From Corynebacterium sp. BD556 (GTDB lineage: Bacteria; Actinomycetota; Actinomycetes; Mycobacteriales; Mycobacteriaceae): a stretch of 64,000 bases of DNA. The translations under genes and the position numbers were made by a program. This document shows positions 53,351 to 64,000 of this stretch, one piece after another. The notes beneath the pieces were generated by a model, which was given only the letters and a program-made list of their open reading frames with translations, was not told the origin of the DNA and did not search any database. How positions within the stretch are numbered: position 1 is the stretch's first letter; every line of letters starts with the position of its first letter. Location of the stretch: assembly GCF_038452275.1 (NCBI RefSeq), contig NZ_CP141643.1, forward strand, positions 1,736,001 through 1,800,000, in the 5' to 3' direction.

Positions 53351-54588
53351 TAGTCGCTGCCCTCCTTTCGGTTGACATTACCGGGAACTGCCACCGAGAC
53401 GGCTGTCGGGCCACCTGGTGCAGACTCAACCACCAACTGCCCACCGAGTTCCGCAGCGCGAGTGCGCATCGCATCCAACCCGAGGTGACCCATCCCGGTC
53501 TGCGAGGCGACCTGGTTATCCGGGTCGAAGCCACACCCGTTGTCCACCACGTCCAGTCGCACCTCGTCGCTTTCGTAGGTCAGCGTGAGACGGACCAGCG
53601 AAGCGCCGGAGTGCTTTGCTGCGTTTGACACCGCCCCCTGAGCGATGCGCAGCAGACCAGCCTCTGTGCGCATCGGCAACTGCACCGCCTCCCCGTCAGT
53701 TTCCACCTCAATGTCCATCTCCCCCGCGGCGCCGAAGTCAGTGGCGATGCGCCCCAAAGCCTGGCTTAGCGACGTCTCCTTCAAAGAGGCAGGCGTCAGT
53801 GCCGCGATGATCGCCCTCGTCTCCGCCAAGCTATTCGACGCCGCCCGGCGCGCCGTTTCCATCCGCCGCAGCGGTGCTTCCAGCTCCGCGGGATCTAGTG
53901 CGGTGGCACCTAAGTCCCGCTCAGCGGCGTGCAACAACATTTGGATACTTGATAAGCCCTGAGCGACAGTGTCGTGGATCTCGTGAGCCAGGCGCTCGCG
54001 CTCCTGGGCCACCCCGGCCTCACGCTCCGTCTCGGAGAGTTGTTCGCGGGTAGCGAGGAGCTCGTCGATAAGCTGCTGCCTTTCCTTGCTCACCCGTGCA
54101 ATCGTCGTGAAAGCATAATTGGAGGCCACCACCACCAACGCCGACAAAACCGGACCGACGATTCCACCAAGGGTAAGCCCGGCCGGCCACTGCAAGCCGA
54201 TTGCCACCCCCAAGCCGAGCGTGACCCACACCACGCCGATCCAGTTGTTGAAGGCGCGCAGGTAGACAAAAAACAAAGTAAACACCCAATACAGGGCCAC
54301 CGCCGAAAACAGTGCATCGCTGATCCATACGCTGGTCAGCGCCATTAACCATAGGCAACGTCCGATTTGGCCCCACCGGTGCAACTCCACCATTCCGTAG
54401 AACAGGAGGAAAGAAAACACGGAAACCAACACAATGTGCAAAAGCACATAATCCAAAGGCAGACGCATAAGCTCAAGCAGCGAAATCACCAACAGTGACA
54501 CGCTCAAAACCGTGATGCCTGTGTCAAGGGCCTTATTGTCCGGGACCTGCGCCGAGTTATCCTCCGCCAGCACTAGTCTTGAACTCAT
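53350..54588 (-). CDS. hrrS: Sensor histidine kinase, HrrS-like
   Basis: The start is taken as the ATG at 54588, seven nt after a TAGGGT -10 box, for a leaderless mRNA; an ATG two codons earlier is in frame. The 412-residue product has about six membrane spans (20-185), a dimerisation helix with phospho-acceptor His205 in 'HEIHDTVAQGL' and a C-terminal ATPase domain with 'NAAKHSGA' and 'VVDNGCGFD'. It lacks a large extracytoplasmic domain, so sensing is probably within the membrane, as proposed for HrrS and heme. It phosphorylates the adjacent response regulator. Confidence 0.85.
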   Translation of the reverse strand: MSSRLVLAEDNSAQVPDNKALDTGITVLSVSLLVISLLELMRLPLDYVLLHIVLVSVFSFLLFYGMVELHRWGQIGRCLWLMALTSVWISDALFSAVALYWVFTLFFVYLRAFNNWIGVVWVTLGLGVAIGLQWPAGLTLGGIVGPVLSALVVVASNYAFTTIARVSKERQQLIDELLATREQLSETEREAGVAQERERLAHEIHDTVAQGLSSIQMLLHAAERDLGATALDPAELEAPLRRMETARRAASNSLAETRAIIAALTPASLKETSLSQALGRIATDFGAAGEMDIEVETDGEAVQLPMRTEAGLLRIAQGAVSNAAKHSGASLVRLTLTYESDEVRLDVVDNGCGFDPDNQVASQTGMGHLGLDAMRTRAAELGGQLVVESAPGGPTAVSVAVPGNVNRKEGSD

Positions 54589-54601
54589 GCGCATTACCCT
54601 A
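54574..54601. promoter_or_regulatory. Symmetric leaderless divergent promoters with overlapping start codons
   Basis: TAGTCT (54574-54579, plus strand) and TAGGGT (54601-54596, minus strand) are each followed by exactly 7 nt and then ATG. The two ATG codons (54587-54589 plus, 54588-54586 minus) overlap by two bases inside the palindrome ATGCGCAT. No ribosome site is visible for either gene. Confidence 0.6.
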
Positions 54602-55153
54602 CCCACAGCCTTAGCTGTGGCTATCTTGCTCACCGGCTGTTCCTCGCACACGCCGCCGCAAACACCGCCTCCTGCGGCAACGCCAGCGCCGCAAGCCACT
54701 GCACCGGATCAGGGCTTGCCTATCGACGCGATGCCCACCGCCGACCGAAACGACCTCAGCAACTGCCCCTACTTAGACGCGGAGTGGGTGGCACAGACCA
54801 ATGGCCAACGCGTCACCGGATCCGGCATTGACGAACGCTTCGACACCCCCGCCTGCCAGTTCTGGTCCTACCCGGAGGAGCCGCAGCTGACCGTGGTGGT
54901 GCGCCACATGACCAGCCCGGAGGAGGCCATGTCCGTGGTGGACTGGGCTGCGCCTATCGACGCCACCGGGCCCGCCGATAAACCCGCGGGGTGGAACGGG
55001 GGCCGCGCCGGCGGTGGGGATGTCCCCGGTTTCCCCGGCGCGATTTATTCCGTGGCGAAAGGCTCTGTAGCGGTGTCTGTGTGGAGCAATCAACAAGAAT
55101 CGATCAAAGCCCAGGCGGTTGCTGAGCAGGTGATTGCAAACTTAGGGTTGTAA
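54587..55153 (+). CDS. DUF2020 family lipoprotein
   Basis: The 188-residue product has a short lipoprotein signal peptide with lipobox LLTGC (Cys18), a Pro/Ala-rich linker (20-45), and a compact folded domain with two Cys ('LSNCPYLDAEWV', 'TPACQFWSY'), probably a disulfide. This is the DUF2020 pattern, found in Corynebacterineae and of unknown function. It is anchored on the outer face of the membrane. Its start codon overlaps that of the divergent kinase, so the two could be coordinated. Confidence 0.85.
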   Translation: MRITLPTALAVAILLTGCSSHTPPQTPPPAATPAPQATAPDQGLPIDAMPTADRNDLSNCPYLDAEWVAQTNGQRVTGSGIDERFDTPACQFWSYPEEPQLTVVVRHMTSPEEAMSVVDWAAPIDATGPADKPAGWNGGRAGGGDVPGFPGAIYSVAKGSVAVSVWSNQQESIKAQAVAEQVIANLGL

Positions 55154-55162
55154 CCGCTGGGT

Positions 55163-55315
55163 TTAGACAACCACATCGTTGTAGGGCATCTGCGCCGAAA
55201 CCCAGGGGAAAACTACCTCCATAAGCAGGAAGAAAACCCCGACCAGCAGCGCAAGGACGATCAAGGTCTTGACTGCCGTCCCGCCGGGCAGGCAACGCCA
55301 CAAAAGTGAATACAT
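55163..55315 (-). CDS. 50-residue single-span membrane protein coupled to the sortase
   Basis: The ATG at 55315 follows the sortase stop directly (TAGATG), and GAGGTGAG within the sortase's last codons is its ribosome site. The product begins MYSLLWRCLPGGTAVKT, has one span (about residues 18-40) and ends 'PYNDVVV'. The frame, the spacing and the ribosome site make it a real gene. No family is recognised; it may be an accessory subunit of the sortase. Confidence 0.75.
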   Translation of the reverse strand: MYSLLWRCLPGGTAVKTLIVLALLVGVFFLLMEVVFPWVSAQMPYNDVVV

Positions 55316-56122
55316 CTAGCTCACCTCCGTCAAAGCTTCAGGTGCCGGAGCCGGTTTTTCCACAACCTCGGTTTGCACCGCGTGGATGATCATGCGCTCC
55401 GCGTTGGAAAACTGCGGGTGGCACGTGGTCAAGGTGATCACTCCCTCAAGGGCCTCGCTGACTTCCACGGCGTTGTTTTCCGGCAAGGGATCAATGACGG
55501 AGACGTTGCTGGGCACTGTGATGTGTCGGCCTTTGACATGGGAGTAATCACCATGGGCGACGCGTTGCGTTTGGTCTTTATCCAAGCAGGATGCGGCTTC
55601 GGCGGCGCGCTCAGCCGGGTCGGACGACATGGGCATTACCCGGTAGGTCACCCACTCCTGCCGCGTCTCCACGACGATGGAGTCGCAGGAGTTGAGACGG
55701 CCGAGGTCGTTGAAGGGCGCGCCCTTTCCCACCCGGTGTCCGGCGACTGCGAAATTGCCCGGTTCGCCCGGCATTTGGGAATCTGGGTAGCGGCCCGGCC
55801 CGGCGAGTAGCTCCTTTTCTTCGACACCTTCGATGATGGCGAATTGGAAGTCCGGCCCGAAGGCTGGGATATACATGCGGGCGAAGGCGTCGCCCAACTC
55901 AATGGATTTCGCAGCGCGGGGGTTGACCCACTGCTGTTCAAGCTGTTCCTGCGCGGCTTTTTGCAGTTGCCCGGAGTGCACGTTGGTCCAAAAGGACTCG
56001 TAGAAGGCGAACAGGAGCAGCAGCGCCCCAATTGTCAAAAACAGCTCGCCAAGGATTTCACCTGAGGTGATGCGCCGGCGGTGTGGTTGCGCCGCCGGGA
56101 CTGTGGGCGCGACTGATGGCAT
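55316..56122 (-). CDS. Class E sortase
   Basis: The 268-residue product has a Pro-rich cytoplasmic start, one N-terminal membrane span (about 25-45) and an extracytoplasmic sortase domain with catalytic Cys234 in 'TLTTCHP', Arg243, and the His in 'VAGHRVG'. The TLTTC box and N-terminal anchor place it in class E, which attaches proteins bearing LAXTG-type signals to the actinobacterial cell wall. No substrate protein is encoded nearby. It is divergent to the YidC-like gene and co-directional with the small membrane gene. Confidence 0.9.
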   Translation of the reverse strand: MPSVAPTVPAAQPHRRRITSGEILGELFLTIGALLLLFAFYESFWTNVHSGQLQKAAQEQLEQQWVNPRAAKSIELGDAFARMYIPAFGPDFQFAIIEGVEEKELLAGPGRYPDSQMPGEPGNFAVAGHRVGKGAPFNDLGRLNSCDSIVVETRQEWVTYRVMPMSSDPAERAAEAASCLDKDQTQRVAHGDYSHVKGRHITVPSNVSVIDPLPENNAVEVSEALEGVITLTTCHPQFSNAERMIIHAVQTEVVEKPAPAPEALTEVS

Positions 56123-56183
56123 GGCTTAACATTAACCCAATCGAATCTTTAGTCCAACGCTCGCAAGAAATGGTGGTTCACGC

Positions 56184-57296
56184 GTGATCCAGGCGTTCGT
56201 CTATCCCGTCTCTGCGGTGATGAAGATGTGGCACTGGCTTTTGGAGACAATCCTGCACGTGCCCAGCTCGACCGCCTGGGTGGCCTCGGTGGTGCTGCTG
56301 GTGATCACGGTGCGTGCCTTGGTTTCGCCGCTGACGTGGATCAGCTATAAAACGGCCCGCCTGACCGTGGTGATGCGCCCCAAGCTCGCCGCGCTTGATG
56401 AGCAGTACGGCAAGGACATCACTCCTGAAGGGGTGCACCTGCATGAGCAGGAAACCAAACGAATCCATAAAGAGCACCGCTACAACCCTTTTGCGGGTTG
56501 TTTACCGGCGCTGCTCCAGATCCCTTTCTTCCTGGGTTTGTATCGCCTGCTTTTGTGGATGGCTGTGCCGGAGCGCCGAGGCGGTCATTCGCTGGGGGTT
56601 TTGTCTCCCGCCGATGTGGCCGCTTTTCAGGAAGCTTCTTTCCGGGGTGTTCCCCTCCCGGCCTATATGGCGATGTCGCAGGAACAGTTCGCGCACTTGG
56701 GGACCACGTTTTCCGATGTCCGCGCCCTTTCGATCCCGATGCTGGCCAGCGCGGTTTTCTTTACCACCTTCAACCTGGTCCTGTCGCAGTTGCGTACCCG
56801 CTCGACGCTGGAGTGGGACAACAAGAGCTCGCGGCGCGTCTACGAGATCATTTGGGTGTTCGTTTTCTTCGTTCCCCTGATGATCGCCTTGGCGGGTCTG
56901 TCTGGGCGCATCCCCATTGCGCTTTTGATTTATTGGTTTGTGGGTAACCTCTGGACACTGTGCCAGACGGTCGTGTTGTGGCAAATGCTGGTGCGCAAGC
57001 TTCCGCTTGACGACGACACCCGAGCCCTCATCGCCACTTCCCGCGAGAATATGCGTTGCGAGGTTCGCGAGCAGCGAGAAAAGAAGCGTTCCCGGCGCCG
57101 CCGCAAACTTTCTGTCGTGGCCCATCCCTCCAGCCTGGGGCAGGTGCGGCGCGAACTTGCTGCAGAGAAGGCCGCCGAGAGGCAGGCGGCGAAGGATTCG
57201 AAAGCGGAAAAAAGCGAGCTGGCCCGCAAACGCCGTGCGGCAAAGAAAGAGGCGCAGCGGCTCGCGAAGAATGCAGACGTTGATCAAATGGAGTAG
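56184..57296 (+). CDS. YidC/Oxa1-family membrane insertase
   Basis: The 370-residue product starts at GTG. It has the YidC core of five membrane spans: the first ('WVASVVLLVITVRALVSPL') carries the conserved Arg, a cytoplasmic hairpin follows ('LAALDEQYGKD', 'RYNPFAGCLPALLQIPFFLGLYR'), and the remaining spans are between 180 and 275. A long basic tail (290-370, rich in Lys/Arg/Ala) could bind ribosomes. It inserts proteins into the membrane with or without Sec. Actinobacteria often carry two paralogues; this one is not in the rpmH-rnpA locus and is probably the second. It overlaps mcbR by 13 nt, tail to tail. Confidence 0.9.
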   Translation: MIQAFVYPVSAVMKMWHWLLETILHVPSSTAWVASVVLLVITVRALVSPLTWISYKTARLTVVMRPKLAALDEQYGKDITPEGVHLHEQETKRIHKEHRYNPFAGCLPALLQIPFFLGLYRLLLWMAVPERRGGHSLGVLSPADVAAFQEASFRGVPLPAYMAMSQEQFAHLGTTFSDVRALSIPMLASAVFFTTFNLVLSQLRTRSTLEWDNKSSRRVYEIIWVFVFFVPLMIALAGLSGRIPIALLIYWFVGNLWTLCQTVVLWQMLVRKLPLDDDTRALIATSRENMRCEVREQREKKRSRRRRKLSVVAHPSSLGQVRRELAAEKAAERQAAKDSKAEKSELARKRRAAKKEAQRLAKNADVDQME

Positions 57297-57931
57297 TCGG
57301 CGGGTGGTTCGCCAAGGAGCTGCACGGCGAGCTCACGGGCTGTGGTCAGCGGGGAGGTGTTGCGCACGAAACGCGCGCCCGCCAGTCCGCCGTCGAGGAA
57401 GATCAGCAGTTGGCTGGCTTCGCCTTCGGAGTTGTATCCGTTTTTGGTGCGTAGAAGCTCCGCCATGGTGGTGCGCATCCACTCGCGGTGCTCGTGGCAG
57501 GTGGCCACGATCCGCTCCTCCGATTCCGTTTCCGGGCGCGGGTATTCGCTGGCCGCGTTGAAAAATGGGCTGCCGCGGTACCCTTTGCCTGGTTCTTCCT
57601 CGATCGCCATATCGAAAAACGCAAGAATCTTCTCATCCACTTCGTTCGCCACGGCGCTGCGTTGTTCCCAGCGTTCGCGGAACTCCTGGTCTTGGCGCTT
57701 CAGGTAGGCGATGACGAGGTTATCCTTGGAACCGAGTAGGGAGTATAGGGAGGCTTTGGCGACGTCTGCCTCACGCAGGATGCGGTCGATGCCGATCACA
57801 CGGATGCCTTCTTCGGTAAACAGTTTCGTGGCGGCGTCGAGAAGCCGCTGCCGTGGGCTCGGGCGGTTGCGTCGCCGCGTGGTCGTCTTACGGGCGTTCG
57901 CTGCCGTCGATTGTGCGCCTGGGTTAGCCAC
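57284..57931 (-). CDS. mcbR: TetR-family repressor McbR of methionine and cysteine metabolism
   Basis: The 215-residue product has a basic N-terminal arm, a TetR helix-turn-helix (about 25-70; 'GIRVIGIDRILREADVAKASLY') and a ligand domain containing 'GSPFFNAASEYPRPET' and the ending 'PPADYSI'. These stretches agree closely with McbR of C. glutamicum as I remember it. McbR represses most sulfur-amino-acid genes and is released by S-adenosylhomocysteine. The gene order around it (HrrSA, sortase, YidC-like, then glsB and usp) also matches that species. Confidence 0.9.
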   Translation of the reverse strand: MANPGAQSTAANARKTTTRRRNRPSPRQRLLDAATKLFTEEGIRVIGIDRILREADVAKASLYSLLGSKDNLVIAYLKRQDQEFRERWEQRSAVANEVDEKILAFFDMAIEEEPGKGYRGSPFFNAASEYPRPETESEERIVATCHEHREWMRTTMAELLRTKNGYNSEGEASQLLIFLDGGLAGARFVRNTSPLTTARELAVQLLGEPPADYSI

Positions 57932-58020
57932 GGATGTTTCTCTCCCTTGCTGCGATGTCGGACTTTCGCGTTACTTACAATGTAGACAAACCAGTCCGTA
58001 TATACCAGTTTTGGGGACAT

Positions 58021-58046
58021 AAAAAACCCGGTGCATGAGCACCGGG
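58021..58046 (-). terminator. glsB terminator
   Basis: On the minus strand CCCGGTGC-TCAT-GCACCGGG is followed by TTTTTT. It ends the glsB transcript 18 nt after the stop codon. Confidence 0.92.
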
Positions 58047-58064
58047 TCGAGCTAAAAGCTGGTC

Positions 58065-58331
58065 TTAGCGCCTGCGAGAGGTAATCAAGTTGACGATCCA
58101 CAGCAGGAGCACCGCGCCGAGCAGACAGGTCAGGAAGCTGAAGAACATTCCGCCGCCTTCAACGTCCACATTGAACAGGCCGAGGACGAAACCGCCCAAG
58201 AAACCGCCGATAATGCCAACGACAATGTTGGCAAAGATGCCCATAGAAGCGTCGCGGTTCATGATCATTGAAGCAACCCAGCCAGCAATGCCGCCAATGA
58301 CGATCCAACCGATGAAACCCAGAGTTGGCAT
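58065..58331 (-). CDS. GlsB/YeaQ/YmgE-family stress-response membrane protein
   Basis: The 88-residue product has three short membrane spans with Gly-rich packing ('GWIVIGGIAGWVASMIM', 'IFANIVVGIIGGFLGGFVLG', 'FLTCLLGAVLLLWIVNLI') and ends in TSRRR. It belongs to the family once called transglycosylase-associated proteins, whose role in envelope stress is not well defined. It stands alone between mcbR and usp with its own terminator. Confidence 0.92.
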   Translation of the reverse strand: MPTLGFIGWIVIGGIAGWVASMIMNRDASMGIFANIVVGIIGGFLGGFVLGLFNVDVEGGGMFFSFLTCLLGAVLLLWIVNLITSRRR

Positions 58332-58446
58332 GTTTATTATCCCTTCGATATATGTCTAGTTATTTACACTTCGATTATCCCCCATAAAGGAGGCTATGTC
58401 GAACACATTTACACATCAACGAGATAAACAATGCACAACAATTTCC

Positions 58447-59340
58447 CTACTCCACGGGTCGCACCACCATAATCGGGCACGGTGTAATCTGCAGCAGCGC
58501 CCGCGAAGTCGACCCAAGCAGCATCCCTTTGAAACCGCCACGCCCATGTGAACCGGTGACAAGCAACTGGGCACCCACAGCGGCTTCCGCCAGCGCATGG
58601 GCCGGACGTTCCCGGGCAATAATAGTTCTGACCTGCACGTCCGGGTGAGCCTCGACGCTTTCTTTCAGGTAGTCATCGAGCAGCACCTTCTTTTCCTTCT
58701 GGATTTCATCCCAGTAATCATCTGTGATGACAAAACCAGCGCCCGGGCTTTGCACCTGCGTGTCAATCCACGTGTGAACCGCGACCAGCTCAGCGCCGCG
58801 CGCTTGCGCCTCGTCGAAAGCCACAGCGGTGGCCTTACGAGAAACCTCGGAACCATCCACTCCCACAACGACAGGCCCGTACTTGTTGTCCTCGTTAATC
58901 GCGTTGTCCTCCCGCACAACCACCACGGGACAGTCCGCGTGCGAAACAACTGCGTTGGACACGGAACCCAAAACCATGCCCGACAAACCACCCAAGCCGC
59001 GCGATCCCATCACGATAATTGTGGCTTCCTTCGACATCTCCAACAGCATGTCAATGGGGGAGCCCTCCGCCACGGCGTGCCCGATCATCAAATCGGGCGC
59101 AACCTCAAGAGCGATCCGCCGAGCGGAATCGATCTTCTCGATGGTTTCGCGCTGGAGGTCGTCGTAAAGCTCCTGCGGCGGAACCATACCCTCTGCATAG
59201 AGGAACTGCGGCATGGTGTAGCTGGCGGCCAGGCGCAACGGGATGCCGCGCTTGGTGGCGGTGTTCGCGGCCCAACGAACTGCATTATCAGACGCAGGGC
59301 TTCCATCGACGGCAACTACGACGATATCTTCGCGTGACAT
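58447..59340 (-). CDS. Universal stress protein (tandem UspA domains)
   Basis: The 297-residue product contains two UspA domains (about 4-145 and 155-297). Each has an ATP-binding loop: 'MGSRGLGGLSGMVLGSVS' in the first and 'TGSHGRGGFKGMLLGSTS' in the second, the G-2x-G-9x-G(S/T) pattern. Both should bind ATP. Tandem Usps are common in actinobacteria and are induced by starvation or hypoxia. C. glutamicum has a usp gene at the same place. It forms a single-gene unit; the 150-bp upstream gap holds its promoter. Confidence 0.94.
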   Translation of the reverse strand: MSREDIVVVAVDGSPASDNAVRWAANTATKRGIPLRLAASYTMPQFLYAEGMVPPQELYDDLQRETIEKIDSARRIALEVAPDLMIGHAVAEGSPIDMLLEMSKEATIIVMGSRGLGGLSGMVLGSVSNAVVSHADCPVVVVREDNAINEDNKYGPVVVGVDGSEVSRKATAVAFDEAQARGAELVAVHTWIDTQVQSPGAGFVITDDYWDEIQKEKKVLLDDYLKESVEAHPDVQVRTIIARERPAHALAEAAVGAQLLVTGSHGRGGFKGMLLGSTSRALLQITPCPIMVVRPVE

Positions 59341-59491
59341 ACTCGCCCCTTTCCCGGGTTCCCCACCGGAAACCCCATCGAAGTTCAGTGCGCGCCCGCC
59401 GGTGGCGTGACGTGCCGCTTATAAACGGGGCTCACTGCGTACACCTTCACTCTACCGTCTCTAGCAACGCCACGAGAAAAGGATGAAAGCA

Positions 59492-59638
59492 CTATTTAGG
59501 AATCTCAATCGGCGCAGCAGCATCCGAGTTCGACGGGTACAGCACGCCGTAAAGCGCCTGGATGACGTCCGCGATAATGGCGCCGATCCCCGCGGAAAAG
59601 AACTTCATTACCGGTTCCAAAATTGCAGCAAAATCCAT
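59492..59638 (-). CDS. 48-residue amphipathic peptide, possible PorA-like outer-membrane porin
   Basis: The ATG at 59638 starts 'MDFAAILEPVMKFFSAGIGAII' and the product ends in a Pro/Ala-rich acidic tail. There is no signal peptide. A single helix (residues 3-34) has one hydrophobic and one mixed face. Small size, absence of a signal and a lone helix recall the corynebacterial PorA/PorH/PorB-type peptides that form mycomembrane channels, but sequence identity is not evident. A TAAAGT -10 box 8 nt upstream and no ribosome site suggest leaderless expression. Confidence 0.6.
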   Translation of the reverse strand: MDFAAILEPVMKFFSAGIGAIIADVIQALYGVLYPSNSDAAAPIEIPK

Positions 59639-59643
59639 GGGTC

Positions 59644-59652
59644 TAAACTTTA
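59644..59652. promoter_or_regulatory. Overlapping divergent -10 boxes
   Basis: TAAACT (59644-59649, plus strand) serves the RluA-type gene 9 nt away. TAAAGT (59652-59647, minus strand) serves the 48-residue peptide gene 8 nt away. The boxes overlap by three bases, so polymerase can serve only one gene at a time, and both mRNAs would be leaderless or nearly so. Confidence 0.45.
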
Positions 59653-59658
59653 CACCCG

Positions 59659-60585
59659 ATGGCACGAAAGAAATCCGCTCACCCGCTTCCCCCACGCGGC
59701 GGGCTCTCCGCCAGCAGGGTACGCCTGCCCGGAACCGAAGCGGTCACAGCATGGGAGTTCATTGAGCGCGTTATCGCCACACAGCGGCACAAACACCCGG
59801 ATGACAACTCCTCAGCGCTGTCCAAACGCTTCCAAGACGGCGAAGTCGTGCTTCGCGACGGCACCCCGCTGAGCCCAACGACCCTCATAGCGCCTGGAAC
59901 AGACGTTTTCTTCTACCGCCGCCCAGCGCCCGAGACTCCCGTGCCCTTTAACATTGAGACGCTCTACGAGGACGAAAACATCATGGTGGTGATCAAACCG
60001 CCTTTCTTGGCAACCATGCCACGGGCGGCCCACATCACGGAAACGGCGACGGTGCGTTTAAGGCGAGCAACTGGAAACGAGGAGCTCACTCCTGCCCACC
60101 GACTCGACCGGGAAACCCAAGGACTGTTGATGTTGACCAAACGCCGTGAAATACGCGGCGCTTACCAACAGCTTTTCGCCAATCGTGCGGTAGAAAAACG
60201 CTACGAGGCTATCGCGGCGGATCGCGGGCTTCGTGCACCCGCCACATGGCAGCATCACATTGTAAAAAAGCACGGCGATATCGCGGCAACTATCGTTGAC
60301 AACGAACAACCCAACGCGCACACTGAGCTGCTTGCTGTCAGCCCGCTTAACGACGGCTCCGGCCTCGCCCGCTACGTCCTCGCGCCGGTCACGGGGCGTA
60401 CCCACCAACTTCGTGTGCAGATGCATCACGCAGGCGTGCCAATTCTTCATGACGCGATCTATCCCGAGATAAGTCGGTGGGGCGAAGACGACTTCTCTCG
60501 GCCTTTGCAGCTTGCTAGTACCTCATTGAGGTTTGTTGATCCTTTAAGCGCCACCGAGCGTGAGTTCATCGCACCGGGATTGTAG
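59659..60585 (+). CDS. RluA-family pseudouridine synthase
   Basis: The 308-residue product has an N-terminal S4-like region (about 30-90) and a pseudouridine synthase domain with the RluA motif HRLDRETQG (147-155), catalytic Asp150, plus 'GRTHQLRVQMHHAG' near the C-terminus. It isomerises uridines in rRNA or tRNA. The exact target is not predictable. It faces the converging rRNA operon and shares a hairpin terminator with it. Confidence 0.93.
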   Translation: MARKKSAHPLPPRGGLSASRVRLPGTEAVTAWEFIERVIATQRHKHPDDNSSALSKRFQDGEVVLRDGTPLSPTTLIAPGTDVFFYRRPAPETPVPFNIETLYEDENIMVVIKPPFLATMPRAAHITETATVRLRRATGNEELTPAHRLDRETQGLLMLTKRREIRGAYQQLFANRAVEKRYEAIAADRGLRAPATWQHHIVKKHGDIAATIVDNEQPNAHTELLAVSPLNDGSGLARYVLAPVTGRTHQLRVQMHHAGVPILHDAIYPEISRWGEDDFSRPLQLASTSLRFVDPLSATEREFIAPGL

Positions 60586-60589
60586 TAAA

Positions 60590-60626
60590 AATGCCTCAAC
60601 CCCCCTTTTGGTGTGAAGGGGGGTTG
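60590..60626 (-). terminator. rRNA operon terminator (possibly bidirectional)
   Basis: CAACCCCCCTT/AAGGGGGGTTG forms an 11-bp stem around an 8-nt loop (60597-60626). On the minus strand it is followed by GAGGCATTTTT, a proper termination tract after the 5S gene. On the plus strand it follows the RluA-type gene but has only a weak T-rich tail. Confidence 0.88.
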
Positions 60627-60646
60627 GGTTGTTGTGAAGTTGTTGG

Positions 60647-60764
60647 GTCGGCGGTAACTTACTCTCCCACATCCTTCCGGATGCAGTACCATCAGCGCGG
60701 GCGGGCTTAGCTTCCGGGTTCGGAATGGTGTCCGGGCGTTTCCCCGCCGCCATCAACCACCGAC
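60647..60764 (-). rRNA. rrf: 5S ribosomal RNA
   Basis: About 118 nt on the minus strand. The ends GTCGGTGG and CCGCCGAC pair to form the terminal helix, and the internal 'GGGGAAACGCCCGG', 'CCGAACCCGGAAGCTAAGC' and 'GATGGTACTGC' are canonical 5S segments. The roughly 150-nt spacer to 23S contains no tRNA. Confidence 0.95.
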
Positions 60765-60911
60765 ACATTTTGGGGATGTGTCCGTGCCTTTGTCGGGCAG
60801 TGGACCTTAATTGATTTATTGTTGTGGCTTATGTAGCAGACGTGGTGTGTCAGATACTGCATAGTGGACGCGTTTGTTGCATACAGAACTCTTCTTCGGT
60901 TGTGTTGTTGA

Positions 60912-64000
<3,089 letters not shown>

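Overview
The window is a chromosomal segment of a Corynebacterium (Actinobacteria). The diagnostic genes are a McbR repressor with the C. glutamicum-type ending, a HrrSA-like heme two-component system, the corynebacterial order ugpA-ugpE-ugpB-ugpC, the msrA/sodA pair, a class E sortase, and a histidine-utilisation (hut) cluster controlled by an IclR regulator. Several genes appear to start without a leader, which is common in this genus. I used no database search; family names come from motif recognition.

Region 1 (1-20.3 kb) is the most unusual part. Three rightward genes encode a large membrane protein, a GrpE-like exchange factor and a shortened, lid-less Hsp70. They converge on nine leftward, tightly packed genes (20259 to 4527). 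In transcription order these encode a Pro/Gln-rich multi-span membrane protein, an exported von Willebrand A (VWA) protein with one C-terminal anchor, a 1230-residue tubulin-like GTPase, an 875-residue two-span membrane protein, a fibronectin-III-like protein, a 'GTPase-associated protein 1' type protein, a cytosolic VWA protein, a P-loop GTPase and a tiny membrane protein. The parts suggest a membrane-spanning, nucleotide-driven assembly with its own chaperone. The tubulin-like and 875-residue proteins share a short C-terminal tail. I know of no experimentally defined function for this set.

Region 2 (20.4-39.7 kb) is a hut cluster split in two. On the left are an AGCS symporter, hutG, an amino-acid permease and the divergent IclR regulator. 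On the right are hutH-hutU-hutI. Between them lies a defence island: a complete type I restriction-modification operon (hsdM-hsdS-hsdR), a small hsdM remnant, and an Abi_2 (AbiF-type) gene broken by a frameshift and by a 1.5-kb IS110-family element that is itself frameshifted. Upstream of the dead abi gene a well-formed promoter and a structured, terminated RNA locus survive.

Region 3 (39.7-60.6 kb) is ordinary corynebacterial chromosome: the glycerol-3-phosphate ABC transporter ugpAEBC, glpQ with a DUF5926 gene, a membrane alpha/beta-hydrolase, msrA, sodA, an MFS exporter, a RecB-like nuclease, DUF6474, hrrA-hrrS, a DUF2020 lipoprotein, a sortase with a 50-residue membrane partner, a YidC-like insertase, mcbR, glsB, a universal stress protein, a 48-residue amphipathic peptide and an RluA-type pseudouridine synthase. 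The hrrS and lipoprotein start codons overlap on opposite strands, each with a -10 box exactly 7 nt upstream.

Region 4 (60.6-64 kb) is the end of an rRNA operon read leftward: 23S (cut by the window edge very near its 5' end), a tRNA-free spacer, 5S and a strong terminator.
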